A stretch of 9,767 bases of DNA. It comes from Spirochaetaceae bacterium. Its GTDB lineage: Bacteria; Spirochaetota; Spirochaetia; DSM-27196; PXBQ01. The position numbers and the translations under genes are program-made. The stretch is from assembly GCA_003566875.1 (NCBI GenBank), contig PXBQ01000292.1, positions 1 through 9,767 of the forward strand. The letters are read 5' to 3'. This document shows, piece by piece, positions 1 to 6,281 of the stretch. The notes beneath the pieces were generated by a model. The model saw only the letters and a list, made by a program, of their open reading frames with translations. It was not told the origin of the DNA and searched no databases. Position 1 is the stretch's first letter, and each line of letters begins with the position of its first letter.

Positions 1-130
1 CGTTCGCTTCGGGCTGACCTTGCCTCACTCATGCCGATTTAAACCACACGCCGGACTGAAACTCTAAAAAAATCGACGTCTTCTCAAGCAGCGGTAAAAA
101 CGATGGCGTAGTACCTCCTAAGAGGTAGTC
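1..130. other. Leader region before the first gene; no gene assigned
   Basis: This stretch is visibly more AT-rich than the coding part, with A-runs at about 66-72 and 96-100. On the plus strand one frame is open from the left edge to a TAA at 40-42 and another to a TAA at 65-67. Either could be the tail of an upstream gene, but 13 to 21 codons are too few to identify one. No convincing -35/-10 pair was found by eye. It may contain the operon promoter, but I cannot place it. Confidence 0.4.
112..127 (+). promoter_or_regulatory. Hairpin covering the Shine-Dalgarno of the first gene
   Basis: A perfect 6-bp inverted repeat, TACCTC (112-117) and GAGGTA (122-127), is separated by the 4-nt loop CTAA. 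The right arm contains the only good Shine-Dalgarno, GAGG at 122-125, five nucleotides before the ATG at 131. In RNA the left arm would pair with the ribosome binding site and could lower translation of the prepilin peptidase. The pairing is seen directly; a regulatory role is inferred. It could also be chance, since CCTC readily pairs with any GAGG. Confidence 0.5.
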
Positions 131-598
131 ATGGGCGTACCGACTCGAACAGCCGAACTTTTCCTTTTCGCGGTGTACGTAACGTTCTCGGTTCCGATCG
201 TCTACGCCGATATAACGCGTTTCCGCGTACCCGATCGGCTTTCGCTCGGAGGGCTCGCGTGCGCACTGCTCTTTCGGGCCGTCATTATCCCTGCGTCATT
301 GTCGCACGCGGTCGTTGGAACGATGTTGGTGCCGGCGGTTTTCGCGCTCGCCGCAGCGGTGACAAACGGCGGACTTGGGTTCGGCGACGTAAAGCTTGCC
401 GCGTTCTTGGCGGCAGCTCTCGGCCCGGGTCGTGCCGCGACGGCGGTGTTCGCCGCTTCGATCGTGTGTGTCGTGTTCTTCGTCCTCGACACGTGCGCGC
501 GGCGTGAGCGCGCCTCTCGGTTCCTCCCGTTCGCACCGTTCATAACGCTCGGCGCGATCGGAGCGTACGGTGCGGCGTGCGCGGGCTGGATAGCGTGA
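131..598 (+). CDS. Short A24-family prepilin peptidase (GspO/PilD catalytic half)
   Basis: Integral inner-membrane aspartic peptidase expected to remove the short leader of the pseudopilins encoded downstream. Both catalytic motifs are visible: Asp27 in YADITRFRVPD and Asp86 in GLGFGDVK. The C-terminal FLPFAPFITLGA matches the family's PFGPF-LG segment. The 155 residues form several hydrophobic helices. PilD/GspO proteins are usually about 250-290 residues, with an N-terminal cytoplasmic part carrying a CxxC pair motif linked to N-methylation. That part is absent here, so size and layout are closer to CpaA/TadV or archaeal FlaK-type peptidases. The ATG at 131 is chosen because GAGG lies five nucleotides upstream, although inside a hairpin. 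The stop overlaps the next gene as GTGA. The family assignment is firm; the lack of methylase activity is inferred. Confidence 0.9.
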   Translation: MGVPTRTAELFLFAVYVTFSVPIVYADITRFRVPDRLSLGGLACALLFRAVIIPASLSHAVVGTMLVPAVFALAAAVTNGGLGFGDVKLAAFLAAALGPGRAATAVFAASIVCVVFFVLDTCARRERASRFLPFAPFITLGAIGAYGAACAGWIA

Positions 599-2748
599 CG
601 GTGCAGCAAGTCCGTACCGTGGTACTCATCGCCGCGCTGGCATTCTCGTCGGTCGGCGCGAAACACGCGACAGGCGCCGACCTTATGTCGCTCGAATTCC
701 GTGATCAACCCGTTCGCGATATCGTTCTGGCACTTGGCGATGTGTTCGATGAGTCGGTCGTTCCCGACGAGACCGTCTCAGGAACGATCTCGATTCGGCT
801 TTCCGGAGGTTCGTTCGTCGACGCAATCGCCCGGGTTGCCGAATCGGCGGGAATGTTCGTCACGATTCGCGACGGCGTGCACCGTGTTTCGCGCGTTCAC
901 GTCGAGTCGGTCGGTGCCGCGATTACCGTCCGCGCGAACGCGGCCCCACTCTCGACGGTCGCGGCGATGATCGCGCGCGAAGCTCGTTTCGCGGTCGTCG
1001 GAGCCTCGCTGCCGGCCTCGCCGATAACGATCCACATGAGCTCGGTGCCGGCGCAACGCGCGATCGAAATTCTCGTTGCGAGTTCACCGGGGCTGGCCGT
1101 TTCCGACTTCGGAGATCACATGCGTGTGACCGAGCAACCGCGGGCAACACGAAGCGGAGCAGTGATCGTCGAGTCCGACGCAACGGGGGTGACCGTGACG
1201 TCTGAACGCGTGACGGCCTATGAATTGTTCACCGAAGTCTTCCGGCGCACGGGTCATCCATTCGTGATCGCAAGCACGACAAACCAGTCGATCGGCCCGT
1301 TGGTGTTCCACGAGCGCACGCCGCGAACCGTCGTTGATAAACTCGCGAGACACGTCGGTCTCGTCGTTCATGAACACGACGGTACTCTCATTGTCTCCGA
1401 CCGGTCGGTGACGAACATCCCGACATTCGCCTTCGAGACGTTTTTGCCGGTGCATGTATCGCCGGCCGAATTGCTCGAAGTTCTCGCCGCCGCAGGGCAT
1501 CGAAACGCCGTACTGCATCCGGCCGGCGGCGCGCTCGTGCTCTTCGGTACCGAGACGTTGCGCGAACTCGTCGGGGGATTTCTCCGGGATATCGACGTCC
1601 AAGTCGGGCTACACGAGTTCTACTCGTACAAATCGGTCTGGATCGACGGTTCGGCACTCTGCGCGGCCGTTCCCTCGCGAGATCTCCGCACAAGGCTCAA
1701 CGTAACCGCCGACGGCAAGACCGTCTTTGGCTGGGTCTCACGTCTCGAAGGCTCGATGCTCACGACGCTCTTCACGCGTCTCGATGTAGCCCCCGATACG
1801 CACGTAGTTCGGCTCACGAACATCGACGCCGATCGCTTTTTTGAGCTGCTGCCACGGCACCTCGATCGGCGCGAGTTCTCCCGAACCGCGCAGAGCACAA
1901 TGCTTGTGTTCACGGGCAGCGCCGAAAAGTACTCCGCCGTCGAGAAATTTGTCTCGATTGTCGACACGGTCACGCATCAGATCCGGTATCACGTTTTGAT
2001 CCTTCAGTTCCACGGCGGAGACTCGACGACGTTCCTGACCGACGGTGAGGCCGGACCCGCTTCGTACGCGCTTTCGACGGTACCGGCAATCGTCGGAGCG
2101 CTTGGGCCGCTGCTCGCGCTCGAGATGGACGTGGTTTCGCTTCTCGGAATTCGGTTTGCCGCTCGGTTGAGCGCCGAACTCGCCCGGAGCACGGCCCGAA
2201 TCGTCGCAGACACACAGGTTCTCGCTCGCGACGGCGAGACTGTCGAGTTGACCAACACGCAGACGTATCGATACCGCGATCTACGGCTCGATCCGGACAC
2301 CGGTGCCGCATCGTCCACCGGTGTAACACGAGAGATCGTCTCGGGCATTCAACTTCGCATCCGGGGTGCCGTCACGGGAGCCGGAGAGATCTTGCTCGAC
2401 ATTCACGCCTCGGTCGCAAAGCGCGGCGCGGACGCCGCCGCCGGTAGGACAAACCCGCCGACGACGGCGGAGAACGTCGTGAACACGCGCGTAATCCTCG
2501 CTCCCGGAGAACCGGTCAGGATCGCCGGGCTCGTCCACGACGACTCGACCGAACAACACCACGGCGTCCCACTCTTAGCTAGGATCCCGGTTATCGGGAA
2601 ACTATTTGGAACGCACCGCTCGTCGTTCGAGCGGGTCGAGACGGCGATGTATGTGGTCCCGGTTCTCGAGCGGTCCGGCGCGTCGCGCGACACGTCCGAC
2701 GATCTCGCGTCGCTGCTCCGTCGAGTAATGCCGGAGGTTTCACCGTGA
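595..2748 (+). CDS. gspD: Type II secretion secretin GspD
   Basis: Outer-membrane channel subunit for the secretion system. Numbering from the GTG at 595 gives 717 residues. A signal peptide lies at about 6-25 (hydrophobic VRTVVLIAALAFSSVGA). Three STN/N0-like units follow at roughly 31-103, 108-180 and 198-270, each ending in a strand such as VHRVSRV or GTLIVSD. N1-like units lie at about 277-335 and 401-460, and the secretin core at about 465-700. The core signature GVPLLARIPVIGKLFG is at 657-672, followed by a strand ending MYVVPVLE, matching the secretin motif VPLLGDIPVLGxLF. GTG 595 is preferred because it forms a GTGA overlap with the upstream stop. In-frame GTGs at 577 and 601 are alternatives and change only the signal peptide's n-region. 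The long tandem STN array is unusual: most GspD proteins have one N0 followed by N1-N3. Confidence 0.93.
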   Translation: MTVQQVRTVVLIAALAFSSVGAKHATGADLMSLEFRDQPVRDIVLALGDVFDESVVPDETVSGTISIRLSGGSFVDAIARVAESAGMFVTIRDGVHRVSRVHVESVGAAITVRANAAPLSTVAAMIAREARFAVVGASLPASPITIHMSSVPAQRAIEILVASSPGLAVSDFGDHMRVTEQPRATRSGAVIVESDATGVTVTSERVTAYELFTEVFRRTGHPFVIASTTNQSIGPLVFHERTPRTVVDKLARHVGLVVHEHDGTLIVSDRSVTNIPTFAFETFLPVHVSPAELLEVLAAAGHRNAVLHPAGGALVLFGTETLRELVGGFLRDIDVQVGLHEFYSYKSVWIDGSALCAAVPSRDLRTRLNVTADGKTVFGWVSRLEGSMLTTLFTRLDVAPDTHVVRLTNIDADRFFELLPRHLDRREFSRTAQSTMLVFTGSAEKYSAVEKFVSIVDTVTHQIRYHVLILQFHGGDSTTFLTDGEAGPASYALSTVPAIVGALGPLLALEMDVVSLLGIRFAARLSAELARSTARIVADTQVLARDGETVELTNTQTYRYRDLRLDPDTGAASSTGVTREIVSGIQLRIRGAVTGAGEILLDIHASVAKRGADAAAGRTNPPTTAENVVNTRVILAPGEPVRIAGLVHDDSTEQHHGVPLLARIPVIGKLFGTHRSSFERVETAMYVVPVLERSGASRDTSDDLASLLRRVMPEVSP

Positions 2749-4130
2749 TCGAAACCTCCACGAACGTTCAGTACTCGGCCGAGTTTATCCGGGCAGCCGG
2801 GATCGTTTACCTCAAACGCACTCCGTTCGAGGTAATCGTGGGCGCCGCTGAACCGGTACCCGACGACGTCATCGTATCACTCGAGGCGTTCCACGCGGCT
2901 CCGGTCGCGGTCGAAGAAATCACGCGCGAGGAGTTGGTCCTGCACCTGAGCGCACGGACGTCGGATGACATCGAGTCACACGCGGCCCCGATCGTATGGC
3001 CGTCGCAACAAGGACGCCTCGAAGCGGTAGCCGACGACGAGCCGGTCGTCAACCGCGTCAACAGGTACGTGATCGAAGCGATTCGCGTGGGAGCATCCGA
3101 CGTCCACATCGAACCGTCCGCCACCGACACGCGCGTTCGCTTCCGAGTCGACGGCGTTCTCGAACCGCACGACGATATCCCGCCGAATATTGCGCGAAGA
3201 ATCGTAGCGCGGATCAAGGTTCTCGCCGCGCTCGACACGATGGATCGACGTCGTCCACAGGATGGGCGGGTCAAGGTCACGTTGTTCGCGACTCCGTACG
3301 ACCTGCGCGTATCGGTCATTCCAACGGTTCACGGCGAGTCGGTTTCGATCCGGCTGTGCGATTCGGGTTCGGTCGTGAGATCGATTTCGGAACTCGGCTT
3401 TCCCGAGCCGGTTTGCAGTCGTGTACGTAGTCTCGCCCAGGTGGAGTCCGCTCTCGTCGTCCTGTCCGGACCGACCGGAGCGGGAAAGACAACGACGTTG
3501 CACGCGATTCTCTCGGCGATCGATCGAACGCGACGCAACGTCGTTTCGATCGAGGATCCCGTCGAGTACACGATACCGGGAGTGACGCATGTGCCGGTCG
3601 ACGCCTCGCACGACCGGGGTTACCGTGACGTTTTGAAGTGCGTCCTTCGCCACGATCCCGACGTCATCGCGGTCGGCGAGCTGCGGGATAAGGAAGCGGC
3701 GGAGCTGGCGGTGCGCGCGGCGATGACGGGGCATACGGTGTTTACGACGCTTCACACCCGCTCGGCTCCGACCGTCGCTGTACGGCTGCGCGAGATCGGC
3801 GTGCCGCAGTACGCGGTCACGGCCGCTCTGAGTTCCTCGGTTGCGCAGCGACTCGTCCGCCGTCTCTGCCACGCGTGTCGTGAACCGATGCCCGAGCCGC
3901 CAAGACGCGTCGAGACCGCTCTCGGCGGGTTTACGCCGTCGCGCGCGTGGGGCGCGGTCGGATGCACGGCGTGCCGTAACACGGGATTCACGGGACGTAC
4001 GCCGATAGTCGAGTACGTCGAGTTCGTCGACGGGGTGCCGGCGCCGACGACACCGAGCATGATCGAGTGCGCAAAAGCTGTCGTCGAGGCCGGTGTGTCG
4101 TCACCCGAGGAGATCGCGCGATGCCTTTAG
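2745..4130 (+). CDS. gspE: Type II secretion assembly ATPase GspE
   Basis: Cytoplasmic hexameric ATPase that powers pseudopilus assembly through GspF and the L-type protein. It has 461 residues. A short N-terminal domain at about 1-95 resembles an MshEN/N1E half. The two-part ATPase follows. Motifs seen are Walker A GPTGAGKT at 242-249 (Lys248), an Asp box VVSIEDPVEY from 266, Walker B HDPDVIAVGELRD at 303-315, and a His box TGHTVFTTLHT at 328-338. A four-cysteine metal-binding element is present as CHAC at 375-378 and CTAC at 407-410, the typical zinc site of GspE and PilB. The C-terminus VEAGVSSPEEIARCL matches the family ending. The GTG at 2745 overlaps the secretin stop as GTGA, with GGAGG at 2733-2737 as Shine-Dalgarno. 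All key residues are intact, so it should be active. Confidence 0.96.
   Translation: MIETSTNVQYSAEFIRAAGIVYLKRTPFEVIVGAAEPVPDDVIVSLEAFHAAPVAVEEITREELVLHLSARTSDDIESHAAPIVWPSQQGRLEAVADDEPVVNRVNRYVIEAIRVGASDVHIEPSATDTRVRFRVDGVLEPHDDIPPNIARRIVARIKVLAALDTMDRRRPQDGRVKVTLFATPYDLRVSVIPTVHGESVSIRLCDSGSVVRSISELGFPEPVCSRVRSLAQVESALVVLSGPTGAGKTTTLHAILSAIDRTRRNVVSIEDPVEYTIPGVTHVPVDASHDRGYRDVLKCVLRHDPDVIAVGELRDKEAAELAVRAAMTGHTVFTTLHTRSAPTVAVRLREIGVPQYAVTAALSSSVAQRLVRRLCHACREPMPEPPRRVETALGGFTPSRAWGAVGCTACRNTGFTGRTPIVEYVEFVDGVPAPTTPSMIECAKAVVEAGVSSPEEIARCL
4107..4113 (+). promoter_or_regulatory. Shine-Dalgarno that sets the gspF start
   Basis: GAGGAGA at 4107-4113 lies seven nucleotides before the ATG at 4121, inside the end of gspE. 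It supports ATG 4121 over a longer in-frame start at 4067, which would add 18 Arg-rich residues that overlap gspE and look non-coding. Confidence 0.7.
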
Positions 4131-5128
4131 AGTACACCGCGCCCCGACGCGTTCGCACCGCGCCATTATCGTTGTTCGCTCTTCTTGTCGGTGAGGGGCT
4201 TCCGACCGCCGTCGCCCTCGAGCGTACCGCAGAATCGACGTCGGGAACATGCCGACTCGCATTTCTGGCCGCCGCCCGCGCGATCGCCGCAGGTGGTGAC
4301 CCTGCCGAGGCGTTCGTCGCTCTTGGTGTCGGGCGCGCGTACGCCTCGATGTTCGCCTCCGCGGTCGACTCCGGCAGACTCTCACGCGCGGTCGCGACGT
4401 ACGTGGACATGCAGACCGTACTCGATCGCGCGAACCGGTCAATTTTGATGGCCGTGGCGTATCCGTGTACGATCATCGCCGCGATGACCGCGGGACTCGT
4501 CTTCCTCCGAGTTGGGCTCATTCCTCAGATCGCCACGGTCGTGTTTGTCGACGATGAGACTATTCTAAACCTGAGTCGTCGCGTGGACTTTGCGCTTTGC
4601 CTGACGCTGTTACTCGCGTCGTTGATCGGCGGTTCGGCACTCTTTTCTGTCTTTAACTCGCGTATCGGATACGGCGTCCCAGGCATTGGACGAGTACTGT
4701 GCGCCATCGATCTGCACGGAACGTTTTTCGTCCTGTCCGAGTTGCTCACCGACGGAGTCCCTTTCGACCAAGCTCTCACCGACGCTTCGTACGCCGCGCG
4801 AACGACGGGAATGAGGAAAAGGCTGTCCGCGCTTGCTCAAGATCTCCGTTGTGGTCGGTCGCTCGTCGAGGCGATCGATCAGCTTCCGGTGCCGCGTGCG
4901 GTGCGGTACTGGATGACCGCGGCCGACCGCAGCGGAAACTCGGCGGCGTGCGCTAAACGTCTCGTTGCAGCCGGCGTTTCGTCGGTCTCGAATGCAATTC
5001 CCGTCGTTGAGCGAGTCGCGGAGTACGGCTCGATCGTGATAGTCGGCTGTGGACTGCTTTTCGTCGCGGTCGCAATAATCGGTCCGTTGCTCGACGCGGT
5101 CACCGCGTTCGACGGCGTCTTGTTTTGA
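4121..5128 (+). CDS. gspF: Type II secretion inner-membrane platform protein GspF
   Basis: Polytopic inner-membrane protein that connects the ATPase to the growing pseudopilus. From ATG 4121 it has 335 residues. Two T2SSF repeats are visible: one starting near GEGLPTAVALE (24-34), with a first membrane helix at about 108-129 (AYPCTIIAAMTAGLVFL), and a second starting near LTDGVPFDQAL (209-219). Further helices lie at about 157-178 and 303-325. The YP followed by a hydrophobic helix, and VGLIPQ after it, fit the family. Typical GspF is about 400 residues. Here the N-terminal segment of roughly 60 residues before the first repeat is almost absent. The start is set by GAGGAGA at 4107-4113, and the gene overlaps gspE by 10 nt. 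A longer start at 4067 is unlikely. Confidence 0.9.
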   Translation: MPLEYTAPRRVRTAPLSLFALLVGEGLPTAVALERTAESTSGTCRLAFLAAARAIAAGGDPAEAFVALGVGRAYASMFASAVDSGRLSRAVATYVDMQTVLDRANRSILMAVAYPCTIIAAMTAGLVFLRVGLIPQIATVVFVDDETILNLSRRVDFALCLTLLLASLIGGSALFSVFNSRIGYGVPGIGRVLCAIDLHGTFFVLSELLTDGVPFDQALTDASYAARTTGMRKRLSALAQDLRCGRSLVEAIDQLPVPRAVRYWMTAADRSGNSAACAKRLVAAGVSSVSNAIPVVERVAEYGSIVIVGCGLLFVAVAIIGPLLDAVTAFDGVLF

Positions 5129-5133
5129 CTCCC

Positions 5134-5139
5134 GGGAGG
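5134..5139 (+). promoter_or_regulatory. Shine-Dalgarno that sets the gspG start
   Basis: GGGAGG at 5134-5139 precedes the GTG at 5149 with a gap of nine nucleotides. It favours GTG 5149 over the in-frame TTG at 5125, which overlaps the gspF stop as TTGA but has no such purine run in front of it. Confidence 0.65.
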
Positions 5140-5148
5140 GATACACTC

Positions 5149-5598
5149 GTGAAAAAGAGGCTGTACACAAAAAGTGCACCTTGCTTGACTGACGATGCAG
5201 GATGGACGTTTCTCGAAACGATCGTCGTAATCGCAATAATCCTCATTCTGACCGCAGGGGTCGGCGCGTCGGCCGGAAAGTACGTCGACCGGGCGAGGGT
5301 CGCGACCGCGCGCGCGCAGATCGCCGCGTTTGCGCTCGCGCTCGAGCTGTACAGACTCGATGTCGGACGCTATCCGACCGAATCGCAGGGGCTCGACGCG
5401 CTGTGGTCGGCCCCGTATCTCGAGCCGCTCGCTCCTTCATGGAATGGGCCGTACCTCGCGCGACCGATACCGCGCGACCCGTGGGGAGGTCTCTACCGGT
5501 ACGCGCAACCGGCTCCAAACGGGGCACCGGTTGGAATCTCGGCCGTCGCTATACAGCGCGACGGTAGTTCACTCCGGCTGTCATCATGGGAAAACTGA
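5149..5598 (+). CDS. gspG: Major pseudopilin GspG
   Basis: Major subunit of the periplasmic pseudopilus, inserted in the inner membrane and trimmed by the prepilin peptidase. From GTG 5149 it has 149 residues. The leader of 18 residues ends DDAG. The mature protein starts WTFLE, so the conserved Glu+5 is Glu23, followed by a hydrophobic helix at about 24-42. The globular domain carries the GspG hallmark GRYPTESQGLDALW (about 73-86), then WNGPYLARPIPRDPWGGLYRY (98-118), matching the family's YPT-QGL and W-GPYL-P-DPWG-PY pattern. The Asp-rich calcium loop of proteobacterial GspG is reduced to QRDGSSLRLSSW. Position +1 is Trp where Phe is usual. The TTG at 5125 is a possible but less likely start. 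The TGA stop is followed immediately by an in-frame ATG. Confidence 0.94.
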   Translation: MKKRLYTKSAPCLTDDAGWTFLETIVVIAIILILTAGVGASAGKYVDRARVATARAQIAAFALALELYRLDVGRYPTESQGLDALWSAPYLEPLAPSWNGPYLARPIPRDPWGGLYRYAQPAPNGAPVGISAVAIQRDGSSLRLSSWEN

Positions 5599-6281
5599 AT
5601 GGACGCGATGTCCGGTCGAGTCGGACTCGGGGCTATGGTAACGCTCATCGCGATGGTCGTTCTGGTTACGGCTCTCTCGACTTTGTTCTCGACCGCCGTC
5701 ATCGCCGTCGGTCGCGCCGCAGCCGTGTTCATTGTGCCATAGAGTCGAACCGTGGATACACGCTGCTCGAGGCAGTTGTCGTCATCGCGGTAACGTCGTC
5801 TATCGTCGGCATCGCGACCGGCGCCGTTCTGTCGTTCGCCCGTATCGGTAGAGTGATCACCGATACGAGCACGACGGTCGTCGGCCTCGCCATGCTCGAA
5901 AAAACTCTCGTCGACGCGGCAGCGAACATCGCAGCCCCTCCCGGACTTACGGTCCAGTTTGAACGTAGATCGACGGACCGGTCGCGCCCCGGGGTCGAGC
6001 GGATCGAGGTCCCGTACTACGGAGGAGATCCGTGCAGCGTCGTCGTCGTCGAGTCGATCGGCGACGTTACCCGCGTCCTGCATCGCGAAGGAAGTCACGA
6101 GAAGACCATCATCACCGCACCGGTATCAGTGGAGTTTGTGTTTCACGAAAACGATCGTAACCTCGTGACGCTTCGTGCGCGCGACCTGCCGCGAGCCGCC
6201 ATCACCGTCCGACTTGGAAATCCGGCCCGAGGCCCCGTCGGCGAGGCCCGACGCGATCGGCCGAACACGGAGGCTCGCTGA
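5586..6281 (+). CDS. gspJ: GspJ-like minor pseudopilin with unresolved start
   Basis: The conserved part starts with a prepilin site: NRG ending at Gly 5754-5756, then YTLLE (Glu+5) and the helix AVVVIAVTSSIVGIATGAVL. The globular part has LEKTLVDAAANIAAPP, then PVSVEFVFHENDRN and LPRAAITVRLG, an arrangement typical of GspJ minor pseudopilins. GspJ would sit with GspK at the pseudopilus tip. The only ordinary in-frame start is ATG 5586, inside gspG and without a good Shine-Dalgarno. It would add a 57-residue leader with 15 Arg, which overlaps the hydrophobic ORF and looks like a shadow frame. No ATG, GTG or TTG occurs in this frame between 5589 and 5757. Initiation at ATA 5739 (ATAG overlap), a frameshift from the small ORF, or a sequence error are the alternatives. 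Identity as a pseudopilin is strong; J rather than H or I is moderate. Confidence 0.72.
   Translation: MGKLNGRDVRSSRTRGYGNAHRDGRSGYGSLDFVLDRRHRRRSRRSRVHCAIESNRGYTLLEAVVVIAVTSSIVGIATGAVLSFARIGRVITDTSTTVVGLAMLEKTLVDAAANIAAPPGLTVQFERRSTDRSRPGVERIEVPYYGGDPCSVVVVESIGDVTRVLHREGSHEKTIITAPVSVEFVFHENDRNLVTLRARDLPRAAITVRLGNPARGPVGEARRDRPNTEAR
5599..5742 (+). CDS. Small hydrophobic ORF (47 aa), possibly a degenerate or minimal pseudopilin
   Basis: This short ORF begins directly after the gspG stop (TGA at 5596-5598, then ATG) and ends with TAG at 5740-5742. It encodes 47 residues with an almost continuous hydrophobic stretch from about residue 11 to 44 (AMVTLIAMVVLVTALSTLFS and onward). About 34 of 47 codons end in G or C by hand count, which fits a coding frame. 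The competing frame here is strongly Arg-rich and looks non-coding. The GRVGLGAMVTL start recalls a pseudopilin N-terminus without Glu+5, similar to the GspK N-terminus further on. There is no globular domain. A partial Shine-Dalgarno, GGGA at 5588-5591, lies seven nucleotides upstream. It could be a gspI or gspH remnant, a small membrane protein, or the first part of a frameshifted gene. Confidence 0.45.
   Translation: MDAMSGRVGLGAMVTLIAMVVLVTALSTLFSTAVIAVGRAAAVFIVP

Noticed and set aside
20..68. Possible promoter elements (TTGCCT at 20-25, TTTAAA at 38-43, TCTAAA at 63-68)
   Set aside because: No pair has both reasonable consensus and a 16-18 nt spacing.
2976..3872. 298-codon open frame on the minus strand
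   Set aside because: It lies wholly opposite gspE, whose catalytic motifs are intact. Its translation is Arg/Asp/His-rich without any domain, as expected for a shadow in GC-rich DNA.
4067..4120. Upstream extension of gspF
   Set aside because: The added 18 residues are basic and overlap gspE; ATG 4121 has the good Shine-Dalgarno.
4610..5236. 208-codon minus-strand open frame across gspF and gspG
   Set aside because: It spans two well-supported plus-strand genes and its composition is Arg-rich shadow sequence.
5584..5600. GGGAAAA as a -1 frameshift heptamer at the end of gspG
   Set aside because: The heptamer is not in the phase required relative to gspG codons (TGG GAA AAC TGA), so ordinary tandem slippage is not supported.
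6035..6056. Run of GTC repeats (cgtcgtcgtcgtcgag)
   Set aside because: It encodes consecutive Val residues in a beta strand of the J-like pseudopilin; too short to be a meaningful repeat.
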